Part shown: positions 35,457 through 43,774 of the stretch, piece by piece | Position numbering within the stretch: position 1 is the first letter of the stretch | How the letters are laid out: every line of letters starts with the position of its first letter | DNA from: Lachnospiraceae bacterium NK4A144 | Lineage (GTDB): Bacteria > Bacillota > Clostridia > Lachnospirales > Lachnospiraceae | Assembly: GCA_000424365.1 (NCBI GenBank) | Contig: AUJT01000009.1 | Location: 50,984 to 114,983 of the forward strand | Reading direction: 5' to 3' | DNA length: 64,000 nt | Notes under the pieces: model-generated | What the model was told of the DNA's origin: nothing | Databases searched by the model: none | The model's input: the letters and a program-made list of their open reading frames with translations, nothing else | Position numbers and translations under genes: made by a program

Positions 35457-36896
35457 TTATTTTGTCTGTTTTCTGGCATCGAGATCTGCATAAATCTGCT
35501 CCATCTTCTTCGGTGTCAGATCATAGAATAGAACTGAGATACCAGAGATGGCGATAACTACTGCCGGGAACAGATTTACCAGTGCATTAATACCTGTCTT
35601 TACCGCTTCTGTCTGCTCTGCATTCGGAACATAGCCGATAGCTGCGAGGAGAGACACTGTTACGATTCCTGTTACTGCTGTTGCGAGCTTTACTGCGAAG
35701 CTTACAAGAGAGAATGTGAGACCAACTTCACGTACTCCGTACTTCCAGTCACCGTACTCGATACTGTCACACATCATACCCGGCGCAATGTTCTCATTAG
35801 CCATTGTGAGACCGATAAGTACGGACACGCCAAGCAGGAACGGCGTGTTGTTTGCAGGTACGAGAAACAGTACTACAAGAGCTGCAACCTGTGTAAAAGT
35901 TGTGATCAGCATGAAGCCCTTCTTTGTAAATACTCTTGTACCCCATGCAAGTGTAAGGTTTCCAAGAAGCTGACATACAGTCATTGTTGTAAAGATCGGA
36001 GCGATCATGATAGGATTTCCTACAACATACAGTACGTAGTATGCAAGCATTGACATACGTGCCATACATCCGATAGCACCTGCAAATGTTGAAAATACGG
36101 TGATCATGATGTTCTTATTCTTTACGATGAGCGGAAGTGCCTCTTTGATCGGTGTGGGCTTCGCCTCAGCTTCGATGCTGACAAAATTCTTCTCCTTGCA
36201 CTTCCATGCACAAAGTAAGCATGCTGGAATGAGCAGGATAGAGAACAGTACTGTTGTCAGGAAGTAACCCTGTGAATTAGGGGTTGAACTATGACCAAAG
36301 TACAGGATCAGCGGCATCGCAACTGCTGAAAGGACCATGCTTGCAACCGCTTTTCCGATAGCACGGCAGGATGCGTAGTCCATACGAACCTGTGAATCCC
36401 TTGCAACCAGATTTACGAGCCCCTGGTAAGGAATGCAGAGTGCTGTGTAAGCCATACCTGCGCCGATGTAGCATACAAGACACAGAACAACTTTCGCTGC
36501 ACCCTGTACAGGGAATACCGTAAATGTAAGGATATTAAAGATCGCAAGGAATATCGGTGAGAACATGATATACGGACGGAACTTTCCGAAACGTGTTTTT
36601 GTCTTATCACATACCGCACCCATCATAGGATCGTTTATCGCATCCCAGATTCTCGCTACTACAAATATAAGTGAGATCGCTGATGCTGAAAGTCCTACGA
36701 TATCTGTGTAGAAAATTGTGAGGTAAGTATTGATCATATACCATGAAAGCTGACATCCAACCTCACCCATCGCATAGAATACACCGGTCACCCAGTTTGT
36801 TTTTTCACCCTTTTTCGCCCCACTCGGCGCTTCAACCAAAAAATCGTCTTCAAGACCTGCTGCACCTTCTACAGCAGTATTTGACATATCATTCAT
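35457..36896 (-). CDS. GPH-family sugar:cation symporter (MFS)
   Basis: About 479 residues with twelve predicted helices. VARIWDAINDPMMGAVCDKTKTRFGKFRPYIM (quoted only as DAINDPMMGAVCDKT and RFGKFRPYI) is the signature of the glycoside-pentoside-hexuronide:cation symporter family. It would take up a glycoside, pentoside or hexuronide with Na or H ions. GGGAGG lies four bases ahead of the ATG at 36896; two other starts (36914, 36887) are possible. It lies in the same direction as the AraC-GH39 gene and the deglycosylation block. Confidence 0.85.
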   Translation of the reverse strand: MNDMSNTAVEGAAGLEDDFLVEAPSGAKKGEKTNWVTGVFYAMGEVGCQLSWYMINTYLTIFYTDIVGLSASAISLIFVVARIWDAINDPMMGAVCDKTKTRFGKFRPYIMFSPIFLAIFNILTFTVFPVQGAAKVVLCLVCYIGAGMAYTALCIPYQGLVNLVARDSQVRMDYASCRAIGKAVASMVLSAVAMPLILYFGHSSTPNSQGYFLTTVLFSILLIPACLLCAWKCKEKNFVSIEAEAKPTPIKEALPLIVKNKNIMITVFSTFAGAIGCMARMSMLAYYVLYVVGNPIMIAPIFTTMTVCQLLGNLTLAWGTRVFTKKGFMLITTFTQVAALVVLFLVPANNTPFLLGVSVLIGLTMANENIAPGMMCDSIEYGDWKYGVREVGLTFSLVSFAVKLATAVTGIVTVSLLAAIGYVPNAEQTEAVKTGINALVNLFPAVVIAISGISVLFYDLTPKKMEQIYADLDARKQTK

Positions 36897-37099
36897 ATAA
36901 CCTCCCGGCTGCAATGAACGCTTGCAGTTTTTACCTTCCCAAATAATTAAAAACTTATGTAACTGTCAAAAATAACTTTTATCCCTTTGCGGGATACTAC
37001 GTGCACGTTCGTTATGTATATACTTTAATCGCTGCGCAACTGTATCTCTCGCTGTACATTCTGCGTTCTCATACATTCCTTTCAAATTCCGGGAAAAAA

Positions 37100-37146
37100 A
37101 ATAAAAGCAATGCAACAGATGATGATGTGCGTTGCATTGCTTTTGT
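37100..37146 (-). terminator. Hairpin terminator
   Basis: AAAAGCAATGCAAC (37103-37116) pairs with GTTGCATTGCTTTT (37131-37144). It ends the AraC-GH39 gene, so the symporter gene has its own promoter. Confidence 0.9.
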
Positions 37147-37208
37147 ACATTTTGTATATTAAATTTGAAAATTTAAGTGAGTTTCGTGCTATCTGCGCAT
37201 TATCACTA

Positions 37209-39617
37209 TTACTCCATGCAGAAAATATGCACAAGACAAATCTCATGTGGTTCAAGTGTCACATTCAATCTGACTGAATGATCTTCGCGATCGATCACAG
37301 CTCTTTCAAGTGTCATCTTCGGTTCGCTCACGGATTCCAGATACTTTACATCGCTCCTCATCAGCCTGTTTTCATACTGAAATTTTTCCCATTCATCAAG
37401 GATACTTCCGTGATCACGGTTCATGATCCGTTTCTTTATATACCAGCTTCCGTTTCCGCGGAGATGCTTTATTAATACGGACAGTTCAAGCGGTGTCTCA
37501 CTGAAAAATGTTCCGTTCTTTAATTTTGGAAGAGGTATCTCTTCCGGTCCGAGAAAATATCCCGCCGAAAACCATGAATCATTAAAAAGCAGCAGCCTTA
37601 TACCGCCATTATCAGTTTCTGTAAGTATGTAATGCTTTCCGTGACTTAAAAGCCTGTGTCCCAACGTATTCAGGAACGCCAAAGCGAAATAAGCGGGTTT
37701 TCTGATCCGGTCCTTTGAAATAATTCCTATACTTCCGTTCAAGATACCCACAGAATCCATATAGTTACTTATCCAGTCCGATGCACTCATGATCGCAAGG
37801 GCATCGACCTTTCCGAGAAGTGCTTCTGCTCTGGATGCTATATAGCATGCACGGAAACAACTGTCATTCACGTAATTTCTGTTTGAAATGGATTCATTCC
37901 ACTCAGTTATGTAGAGCTTGCTGTCAGGGATTCCTGACTGCTCCATAAGATCACGCATCTGGCGCACCTGCATCAGCTCACTGTCGAGAGATTTACATAC
38001 TCTTCTCTCGTGCTGTCCGTTTTCCCCAATGATATTATCATATGGAAACAGAAGGAAGGACACATAATCCGGCTTTTCATCCTTTTTTACAAGACTCGAG
38101 TAAAGCACAGATAGTCTCTCCCAGTCATCGGCAACTTCTCCACCGAATCCTCCGATCTCTGCGCCCGGTATCTTTTTCCTTACAATCTTATAAACAAAGT
38201 CATACGCTTCTTCCAGTGAGAAGGGATCACCGTCCCAGAGCCTTGCTTTTTCTTCCGGATAAACAGGTATGAACGTAAGCTCAAAGGACCACTTCGACAC
38301 TTCTTTTAATCCGTATCTTTCAAGAATGTGATTAAAAAACTCGGTAATGGCTATTTCCCACGCCTTTTTAGAAACAAAGGGGATGTAGTCATTTTGTTTA
38401 TATACGTCACCCTTTGAAAGTGCAGCCATATCCGGGCGTCTGCCGAGACTCATGAACACCTTCAGATGGTTATTTACAAGGAAATCAAGCGCAGTATCCA
38501 CCATATTGAAGTTGCACTTTTTCTTTCCACTGCCATCCGTGATCATCAGCTTTGTAGAAAAAAGTGTCCATATGCGGACAGAGGTAAAATGCAGCTGCTC
38601 GCAAAGATACTGTATGTGAAACTGCATATTCGCCTGATTCAGGTCGCTTACGCTTCCTGCGTTTATTATCTTATTCCACACCTTTTCGTATGTCTCACCC
38701 TGATTTTCGTCAAGATCCTCAACTATCTCCCCAATGAGCTTATTGTTTCCGTGGATCAGCGCATTATTTTCGAGACGTTCCCTGATCTCTCCGCCGACTT
38801 TTGCCTTTTTTTCTTCCTGCTTTCTCTTATCGTCGCTATGGAGCTCGCGGTACTGGGTCGGGGACATATTCATTTCCTTACGAAATGCCCTGTTAAATGA
38901 AGTTGAATTGGTAAAGCCACAGGCAAGCGCGATCTGGGTCATATTCTGATCAGTGCCGGATAAGAGCATGAGTGACTGCTGCAGACGGAGCCTTGTAACA
39001 TAGTCCGCAAAATATACTCCTGTATTTTTCTTGAATATACGAGACAGCGTTGATGCCGATACATACATGCTCTCTGCAAGATCCGTAAGATTTACTTCCT
39101 GATCGAGATTCCCGATGATATACTGCATCATCTGCTGCATACGGATATCGTTGTCAGGATTTCCCTGGGCTTCATTTAGATTTTCCGTCTGATAGTTTTC
39201 GATAAGTGTATCGAGAAGAAGGTATAGAGAACTGTCTATCCTGCAGTCTGACTTACGGACAGCATATAGGTACTCATCCGTCATGTTGTAGAAGATAGTA
39301 CGGATATCCTCATATGATCTGGTTTTATCCGCCACAGAATTACAGTAAAAAACGACACTTTTCCCGTTCATCACACTGTTTATCATCTTCATGGTAAAAA
39401 GCGCGACACCGACGATAGCATCCCCTGTCTCTTTATAGCTGTACTCAACACCCGGATTCACCATGAGCACATCTCCCTCATGCAGGGTAAAATTGTCCTC
39501 AAGGACATGGACCGTGATACTGTCCTCAAGCACAAAAAGAAGCGTTAAGCTCATAGTCATGGAGCTGTCATTTTTTATCGGTTTTATAACATCATAGGAA
39601 CAAGTATCGAAATTCAT
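37209..39617 (-). CDS. AraC regulator fused to GH39-like domain
   Basis: An 802-residue fusion. Residues about 15-110 form a cupin, about 165-265 the AraC double HTH (LTDLAESMYVSASTLSRIFK, then MTQIALACGFTNSTSFNRAF). From about 290 onward it is a GH39 beta-xylosidase-like barrel plus sandwich. The nucleophile motif ITEWNES is kept, but the usual acid/base NEP motif is replaced by FELTFIPVY, so catalysis is doubtful. I read it as a transcription factor that senses a glycoside through a former hydrolase. GGGGAG precedes the ATG. It sits between the transport genes and the deglycosylation block and is the likely regulator of both. Confidence 0.85.
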   Translation of the reverse strand: MNFDTCSYDVIKPIKNDSSMTMSLTLLFVLEDSITVHVLEDNFTLHEGDVLMVNPGVEYSYKETGDAIVGVALFTMKMINSVMNGKSVVFYCNSVADKTRSYEDIRTIFYNMTDEYLYAVRKSDCRIDSSLYLLLDTLIENYQTENLNEAQGNPDNDIRMQQMMQYIIGNLDQEVNLTDLAESMYVSASTLSRIFKKNTGVYFADYVTRLRLQQSLMLLSGTDQNMTQIALACGFTNSTSFNRAFRKEMNMSPTQYRELHSDDKRKQEEKKAKVGGEIRERLENNALIHGNNKLIGEIVEDLDENQGETYEKVWNKIINAGSVSDLNQANMQFHIQYLCEQLHFTSVRIWTLFSTKLMITDGSGKKKCNFNMVDTALDFLVNNHLKVFMSLGRRPDMAALSKGDVYKQNDYIPFVSKKAWEIAITEFFNHILERYGLKEVSKWSFELTFIPVYPEEKARLWDGDPFSLEEAYDFVYKIVRKKIPGAEIGGFGGEVADDWERLSVLYSSLVKKDEKPDYVSFLLFPYDNIIGENGQHERRVCKSLDSELMQVRQMRDLMEQSGIPDSKLYITEWNESISNRNYVNDSCFRACYIASRAEALLGKVDALAIMSASDWISNYMDSVGILNGSIGIISKDRIRKPAYFALAFLNTLGHRLLSHGKHYILTETDNGGIRLLLFNDSWFSAGYFLGPEEIPLPKLKNGTFFSETPLELSVLIKHLRGNGSWYIKKRIMNRDHGSILDEWEKFQYENRLMRSDVKYLESVSEPKMTLERAVIDREDHSVRLNVTLEPHEICLVHIFCME

Positions 39618-39642
39618 TTATGTTCTCCCCAAAAATCCCAAA

Positions 39643-39862
39643 TATGACACGAATTGCTTCGCTTCTTATGAAGCAGCTTTGCATACACTCTCACTAAGCT
39701 CACTATCGTTCGCTAAGTGTTCGTAGCATCTCGCAATTCTAAAACACTCGCATTCCGCTTACTTACGCTACACGCTCGTGTTTTTGCGGGTCCCAAATAA
39801 AAAATCCTTTTTGTGCAAGCACAACTGGATTTTTTACTTTTGACCCCGTCATATCATACATC
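39643..39862 (-). repeat. Dispersed repeat, copy 2 (full length)
   Basis: On the minus strand: GATATGACGGGGTCAAAA, AATCCAGTTGTGCTTGCACA, TTTGGGACCCGCAAAA, CACGAGC, GCGGAATGCGAGTGTTTTAG, and finally GAAGCAATTCGTGTCAT. Every block recurs in order in copy 4 (46332-46486). An extra internal stretch makes this copy longer. Confidence 0.8.
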
Positions 39863-39867
39863 AAAAA

Positions 39868-39912
39868 GAGGCCCGACACCACTTTTTAAGCAGTGTCGGG
39901 CACTTTTTATTC
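39868..39912 (-). terminator. Hairpin terminator
   Basis: GCCCGACAC (39871-39879) pairs with GTGTCGGGC (39893-39901), with CTCTTTTTGA after it on the minus strand. It ends the four-gene block. Confidence 0.88.
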
Positions 39913-39927
39913 CTATGAATTTATGAT

Positions 39928-40371
39928 TTAGACAATGAGAAGTCTTCTCTCGTTTACGTGATGGCCAAACTCAGGCATGTAGACCATGGGCTCTTTATCC
40001 GGATCAAGATCATTCTGAATGAGGGGAGGCATATATGATGAAGTCCAGCAGAAACCGTACTTCAGATCATGATATCCCTGCCTCAATCCGCCGGGCTTCT
40101 TTACCTTGAGAACTGCCGGAACAGTTGTTGCCCAATGTGTATGGAAATCAGAAGCCATTTCCTCGTTTGTATATTCCTCACCCTTGAAAGTCCAGGTGAT
40201 ATCTTCCTTTGTGATCTTTTCGCCATCGATATAAAGTGTACCGGGGCGGATCTGTGACAGAAAGATTCCTCTGTAGTAAGGCAGCTTTACCTTAAACTGA
40301 AAACCTGTTACATTTCCGTCTGCATCTTTTATATTTCTGAATCCAACTGACTGGATAGTCTGTTTCTCCAT
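39928..40371 (-). CDS. DUF6379 protein: C-glycoside deglycosidase beta-type subunit
   Basis: About 147 residues. The chain runs QSVGFRNIKDADGNVTGFQF, LPYYRGIFLSQIRPGTLYID, ITWTFKGEEYTNEEM, GGLRQGYHDLKYGFCWTSSY and MPPLIQ. This is the pattern of DUF6379, the small beta subunit of C-deglycosidation enzymes (CarB/DfgB/DgpB type). The subunit caps the active site of the alpha subunit encoded next to it. The ATG at 40371 has AGGAAAG upstream; a TTG at 40398 would overlap the previous stop. Family assignment is by recall of the conserved core. Confidence 0.78.
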   Translation of the reverse strand: MEKQTIQSVGFRNIKDADGNVTGFQFKVKLPYYRGIFLSQIRPGTLYIDGEKITKEDITWTFKGEEYTNEEMASDFHTHWATTVPAVLKVKKPGGLRQGYHDLKYGFCWTSSYMPPLIQNDLDPDKEPMVYMPEFGHHVNERRLLIV

Positions 40372-40394
40372 TGTTCTTTCCTCTTTCCTTCCTA

Positions 40395-41267
40395 TCAATC
40401 ACCAAGCAGATTCTTCAAAAGAATATGGTGCTTTCTGAGTGTCTGTCCTACCTCATATCCTTCATCGTATTTATCTGCACCTTCATACTCACTCAGGAGA
40501 TATCCATCGTATCCGTTTTCCTGCAGTACCTTGATGATCTCAGGATAAGGGATAGTTGTTTCTTCAAAGTCATCATTCATGTTTATGAACTTTGCGTGAC
40601 AGCAGTATACGTATGGCAGGAGCGGGATGATATCCTCCGGCTTATTAGGAGTATAGTTCGGATCTACCCATTCACCCGGCTTGAACTCTGTACGGAATAC
40701 AGAGAAATCGATATTCAGACCAAAGTTCTTTGTTCCTGTCTCCTTGATGAAATCAACAAAATCAGAAACAAGCTTACCCTTAAGGTTTGACGGTGTGTGG
40801 ATCTCAGGGCACATCTTGATGTCAAGCTGCTCTGCAAGTGGAAGCGCACCCTTGATGATCTCTCTCCAGTTTTCAACAGGCTCCAGAAGGTCGTTGATAA
40901 CCGGCATCTTTGTTCTCATTACGTGGAAACCAAGTCTGTGAGCGAGACGGATGTCTCTCTTCAGCATCTCGATTGATTCCTCTGTTGTGAGGTCTCTGTC
41001 ACCGAGCACGTGGCTGTCGATCCAGTTACCATACTCTGCCGGAACGATCTCATACTTCTCACAGAGATGGTGCCATTTCTCAACCCATTCATCAGAAGGA
41101 TATGGATAATTTTCTATATGTGTATTCGCAAGGATCTCGATTCCATGCGCTCCCATGTCATAGAGATCTTCGAAACAGTCTTCAAGTGTTTTTTCCAGAC
41201 CGAATTCTGCAGAGTAGCTGTAAAGCGCAACACCGCGCTTCGGTCCCTTTTTATCATACTGGTACAT
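40395..41267 (-). CDS. Xylose-isomerase-like TIM barrel: C-deglycosidase alpha-type subunit
   Basis: A 290-residue sugar phosphate isomerase/epimerase-family barrel. Conserved metal ligands are visible in order: E155 (CPEIHTP), D187 (LNIDFSV), H224 (CCHAKF) and E260 (LSEYEG). In C-deglycosidases the alpha subunit uses a divalent metal here to deprotonate a 3-keto sugar and cut the C-C or C-O bond to the aglycone by elimination. It directly precedes the DUF6379 gene, the expected subunit pair. AAAGGA precedes the ATG. An ordinary sugar isomerase is the alternative, but the neighbour argues against it. Confidence 0.8.
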   Translation of the reverse strand: MYQYDKKGPKRGVALYSYSAEFGLEKTLEDCFEDLYDMGAHGIEILANTHIENYPYPSDEWVEKWHHLCEKYEIVPAEYGNWIDSHVLGDRDLTTEESIEMLKRDIRLAHRLGFHVMRTKMPVINDLLEPVENWREIIKGALPLAEQLDIKMCPEIHTPSNLKGKLVSDFVDFIKETGTKNFGLNIDFSVFRTEFKPGEWVDPNYTPNKPEDIIPLLPYVYCCHAKFINMNDDFEETTIPYPEIIKVLQENGYDGYLLSEYEGADKYDEGYEVGQTLRKHHILLKNLLGD

Positions 41268-41339
41268 TTTTTTGCATCCTTTCGTTAACCTTTGTATATC
41301 CTGATACTCCCCTCATAAGCATCAGATACTGTTTATAGC

Positions 41340-42629
41340 TTACTCAGCCTTATAATCATCGAAATCGTACTTGATAGTTCCGAAAGGTGTCTCCTGCTCG
41401 CGGATAGCGATGGACTTTGACATCTTTCTGATTTCGTCTGCTGTTACGCTGCGTCCGAGCTCATTTGACAGAACAACACCTTCTGACAGGAAAGCTGTCT
41501 GCATTGCGATATATGGAGAATCGATCCTTGTCTCGTCTGTGAGATCACCACGAAGGTATGAGTACCACTGGAGCTGATTGTCGTTGTACTTCTCCATCTC
41601 AGGATTAAGTGCCAGCTCCTGCATACCTGTTACATCACCGATCGCGCACTCAAGCTTATTGTCAAAGAGACGTCCCTTTTCATCTACGCCAAACCACTCA
41701 AGTCTCGGCTTCTGAAGTTCTCCGCCGCCTACGATCGAACCGCCTTCCGGAACAGCCATAGGGCCGCCTGTCTGGTCAACATCTGTGAACTTCAGTCCGC
41801 CGAGAGAACCTGCTATGAAGCTTGTTCCGATCTCATCCATGTGAATAGCCCAGTCTTCATAGATATCCATTGAAAGGCCATTCTTGAAACGTGCGATAGC
41901 TACAGACAGATCTTCTACAGGTGTATGGCAGTTTACAGCGTCATCAATTCTCTTATCTCTCCAGTAATCACAGGTTGTTGTACCGTATACGCTCTCAAGC
42001 TCCGGCATACCCATTACATAGAGCATCTGAGCCAGGTGATAGATACCGAGATCAAAGAGAGGTCCGTGTACGCCTACATTCGGATCTACGAAATCACGGC
42101 TAAAGAAAGGCATATCGTATCCCGGACGGCCCTGACGTCTGTGGCCTACACTTCTTGCGTGGTAGATCTTTCCGAGTTTTCCGTCAGCGATGAGTTCCTT
42201 TGCGATTCTTGTCTGAGGATTGTAGATAGAGCTGATCTGTACTGCGAGCTTCTGACCGTACTTTTTCTGTGCATCGTAGAGGATCTTTGCATCAGCATAG
42301 CTTGCTGCCATAGGCTTCTCAGAGTAGCAGGGGAAGCCTGCTGCCATAACAGCTGTTGCAACAGATGTATGGAGGTTATTGTGTACGCATACCTCAACTT
42401 CATCGATGTCATCTCTCTTTAACATCTCACGGAAGTCCTGATACAGGCAGTCTTCGGAAAGTCCGTACTTCTTGCCCCACTTATCAAGCTTGTCCTTGTC
42501 GATCTCTGCTGCTGCAACTACACGGAGGTTCTGTCCTCTCTTATTAAGATTCTCGATTACTGTCATGTGACGGTGTGAGATCATTCCGCATCCGATTATG
42601 GCGATTCTAAGTTCCTTTGGTGTATTCAT
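41340..42629 (-). CDS. Gfo/Idh/MocA-family dehydrogenase (glycoside 3-oxidase candidate)
   Basis: A 429-residue oxidoreductase. The nucleotide fold begins RIAIIGCGMISHRHM, and CYSEKPMAASYADAK holds the conserved Glu-Lys-Pro. The C-terminal domain contains the Gfo/Idh beta sheet with PLFDLGIYHLAQMLY. In DgpA-type systems an enzyme of this family oxidises the glucose 3-hydroxyl of a C- or O-glycoside to a ketone, the step needed before elimination. Its place in the same four-gene run fits that role. GGAGAT precedes the ATG. The substrate is inferred. Confidence 0.82.
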   Translation of the reverse strand: MNTPKELRIAIIGCGMISHRHMTVIENLNKRGQNLRVVAAAEIDKDKLDKWGKKYGLSEDCLYQDFREMLKRDDIDEVEVCVHNNLHTSVATAVMAAGFPCYSEKPMAASYADAKILYDAQKKYGQKLAVQISSIYNPQTRIAKELIADGKLGKIYHARSVGHRRQGRPGYDMPFFSRDFVDPNVGVHGPLFDLGIYHLAQMLYVMGMPELESVYGTTTCDYWRDKRIDDAVNCHTPVEDLSVAIARFKNGLSMDIYEDWAIHMDEIGTSFIAGSLGGLKFTDVDQTGGPMAVPEGGSIVGGGELQKPRLEWFGVDEKGRLFDNKLECAIGDVTGMQELALNPEMEKYNDNQLQWYSYLRGDLTDETRIDSPYIAMQTAFLSEGVVLSNELGRSVTADEIRKMSKSIAIREQETPFGTIKYDFDDYKAE

Positions 42630-42680
42630 TTTTGTTATCTCCTATTTCTACTTTATGCTCAAATTTTTTATGTTTTCTTC

Positions 42681-43517
42681 TTACCAGCCGAGGATCTTCA
42701 GATACTCGCGGCTTCTTCTTGCGCACTCAAGCGGATCTGTTTCATAGTGCTCATCCTGCTCTACTACTACCCAGTTCGCATTTGCCTTTACTGCTGCTTC
42801 CAGTACAGGCTCCCAGATCATCTGTCCGAAACCTACCGGTCTGAATCCGAAGTAACCTGTGTCACCCTCTGATTCCTCTTCCTCGATACCGATGAGCTTG
42901 TACATATTTTTAACTTCACCCTTCTTGATGTAATCCTTAAGGTGAACTACCGGGATACGATCAGTGTACTTTTTGATAAATTCCGGTGCTTCGCCGGTTG
43001 CTACGTCGCACCAGCAGGTATCGAGCTCACTCATCAGATTGTCATGAGGTATTGCCTCAAACATAGCATCATAGCCGTATCTGCCATCAGGAAGCTTTAC
43101 AAATTCAAAGTCATGATTGTGATAGAGGAATGTCATTCCTGCATCATGGATCTTCTGACCTACTTCATTAAGAAGCGGAAGGAATTTCTCAAATCCTTCA
43201 GGATTTATCGGACGGTACTCCTCTGCCATGTACGGCATTACGAGATACTTAACTCCGATTTCCTTATAATCTGCGATCACTTTATCGAGGTCTTCCATCA
43301 TCTCTGCAAATGCAACATGTGCACTTATCGGTGTGAGTCCGATCTCTTTTAATGTCTCTTTGATGAACGCAGGCTCCAGACCGTAAAGTCCAGCGAGCTC
43401 TACACCGTCATATCCAAATTCTTTGATCTTTGTCATTACATTTTTGAAATTCTCAGGAGTGTTCTCCAAAAGATCTCTAAGTCCGTAAACCTGTACTGCA
43501 ACAGGAAGCTTACTCAT
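42681..43517 (-). CDS. Xylose-isomerase-like TIM barrel protein, second paralogue
   Basis: A 278-residue barrel of the sugar phosphate isomerase/epimerase family, different from the one at 40395. It starts SKLPVAVQVYGLRDLLENTP. Metal-binding strands are FLYHNHDFEF, MSELDTCW, PVVHLKDY and WVVVEQDEH. It may rearrange the keto-sugar released by the lyase, or act as a 3-keto-glucoside hydrolase/isomerase as in other keto-glycoside pathways. GAGGA lies eight bases ahead of the ATG at 43517; the GTG at 43532 lacks a ribosome site. First gene of the block. Confidence 0.82.
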   Translation of the reverse strand: MSKLPVAVQVYGLRDLLENTPENFKNVMTKIKEFGYDGVELAGLYGLEPAFIKETLKEIGLTPISAHVAFAEMMEDLDKVIADYKEIGVKYLVMPYMAEEYRPINPEGFEKFLPLLNEVGQKIHDAGMTFLYHNHDFEFVKLPDGRYGYDAMFEAIPHDNLMSELDTCWCDVATGEAPEFIKKYTDRIPVVHLKDYIKKGEVKNMYKLIGIEEEESEGDTGYFGFRPVGFGQMIWEPVLEAAVKANANWVVVEQDEHYETDPLECARRSREYLKILGW

Positions 43518-43687
43518 TTTCAGGTTCCTCACTTTCTTTTTCTAAAACATATCCCAATGCTTTTTTAAGCATCTTACGCGTTCCTATCAGGCTTAGCGCC
43601 TGCTCTTTTGTATGGTCTTATGATAGTCTTTATCCCGTTGCTTCTCTTTGGATTGCTTTCGTTTTAGGTACACATTTATTGCATAAA

Positions 43688-43725
43688 AAAACACCTGTCG
43701 CAAATTCATGCAACAGGTGTTTATC
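43688..43725 (-). terminator. Hairpin terminator
   Basis: AAACACCTGT (43689-43698) pairs with ACAGGTGTTT (43713-43722). It ends the GH32 transcript ahead of the deglycosylation block. Confidence 0.87.
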
Positions 43726-43730
43726 ATTTC

Positions 43731-43774
43731 GTGCAAGCACAATCGGATTTTGACCTTTTGACCCTGACATCATA
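43731..43774 (-). repeat. Dispersed repeat, copy 3 (left part)
   Basis: On the minus strand ATATGATGTCAGGGTCAAAA, GGTCAAAATCCGATT and GTGCTTGCAC. The repeat begins inside the last codons of the GH32 gene, so its TGA stop lies in the repeat. Confidence 0.8.

Larger units (their letters stand above)
39618..39927. other. Intergenic stretch filled by dispersed repeat and terminator
   Basis: These 310 bases contain no gene. They hold repeat copy 2 (39643-39862) and the terminator of the deglycosylation operon (39871-39901). Remaining bases show no further pattern. Confidence 0.7.
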
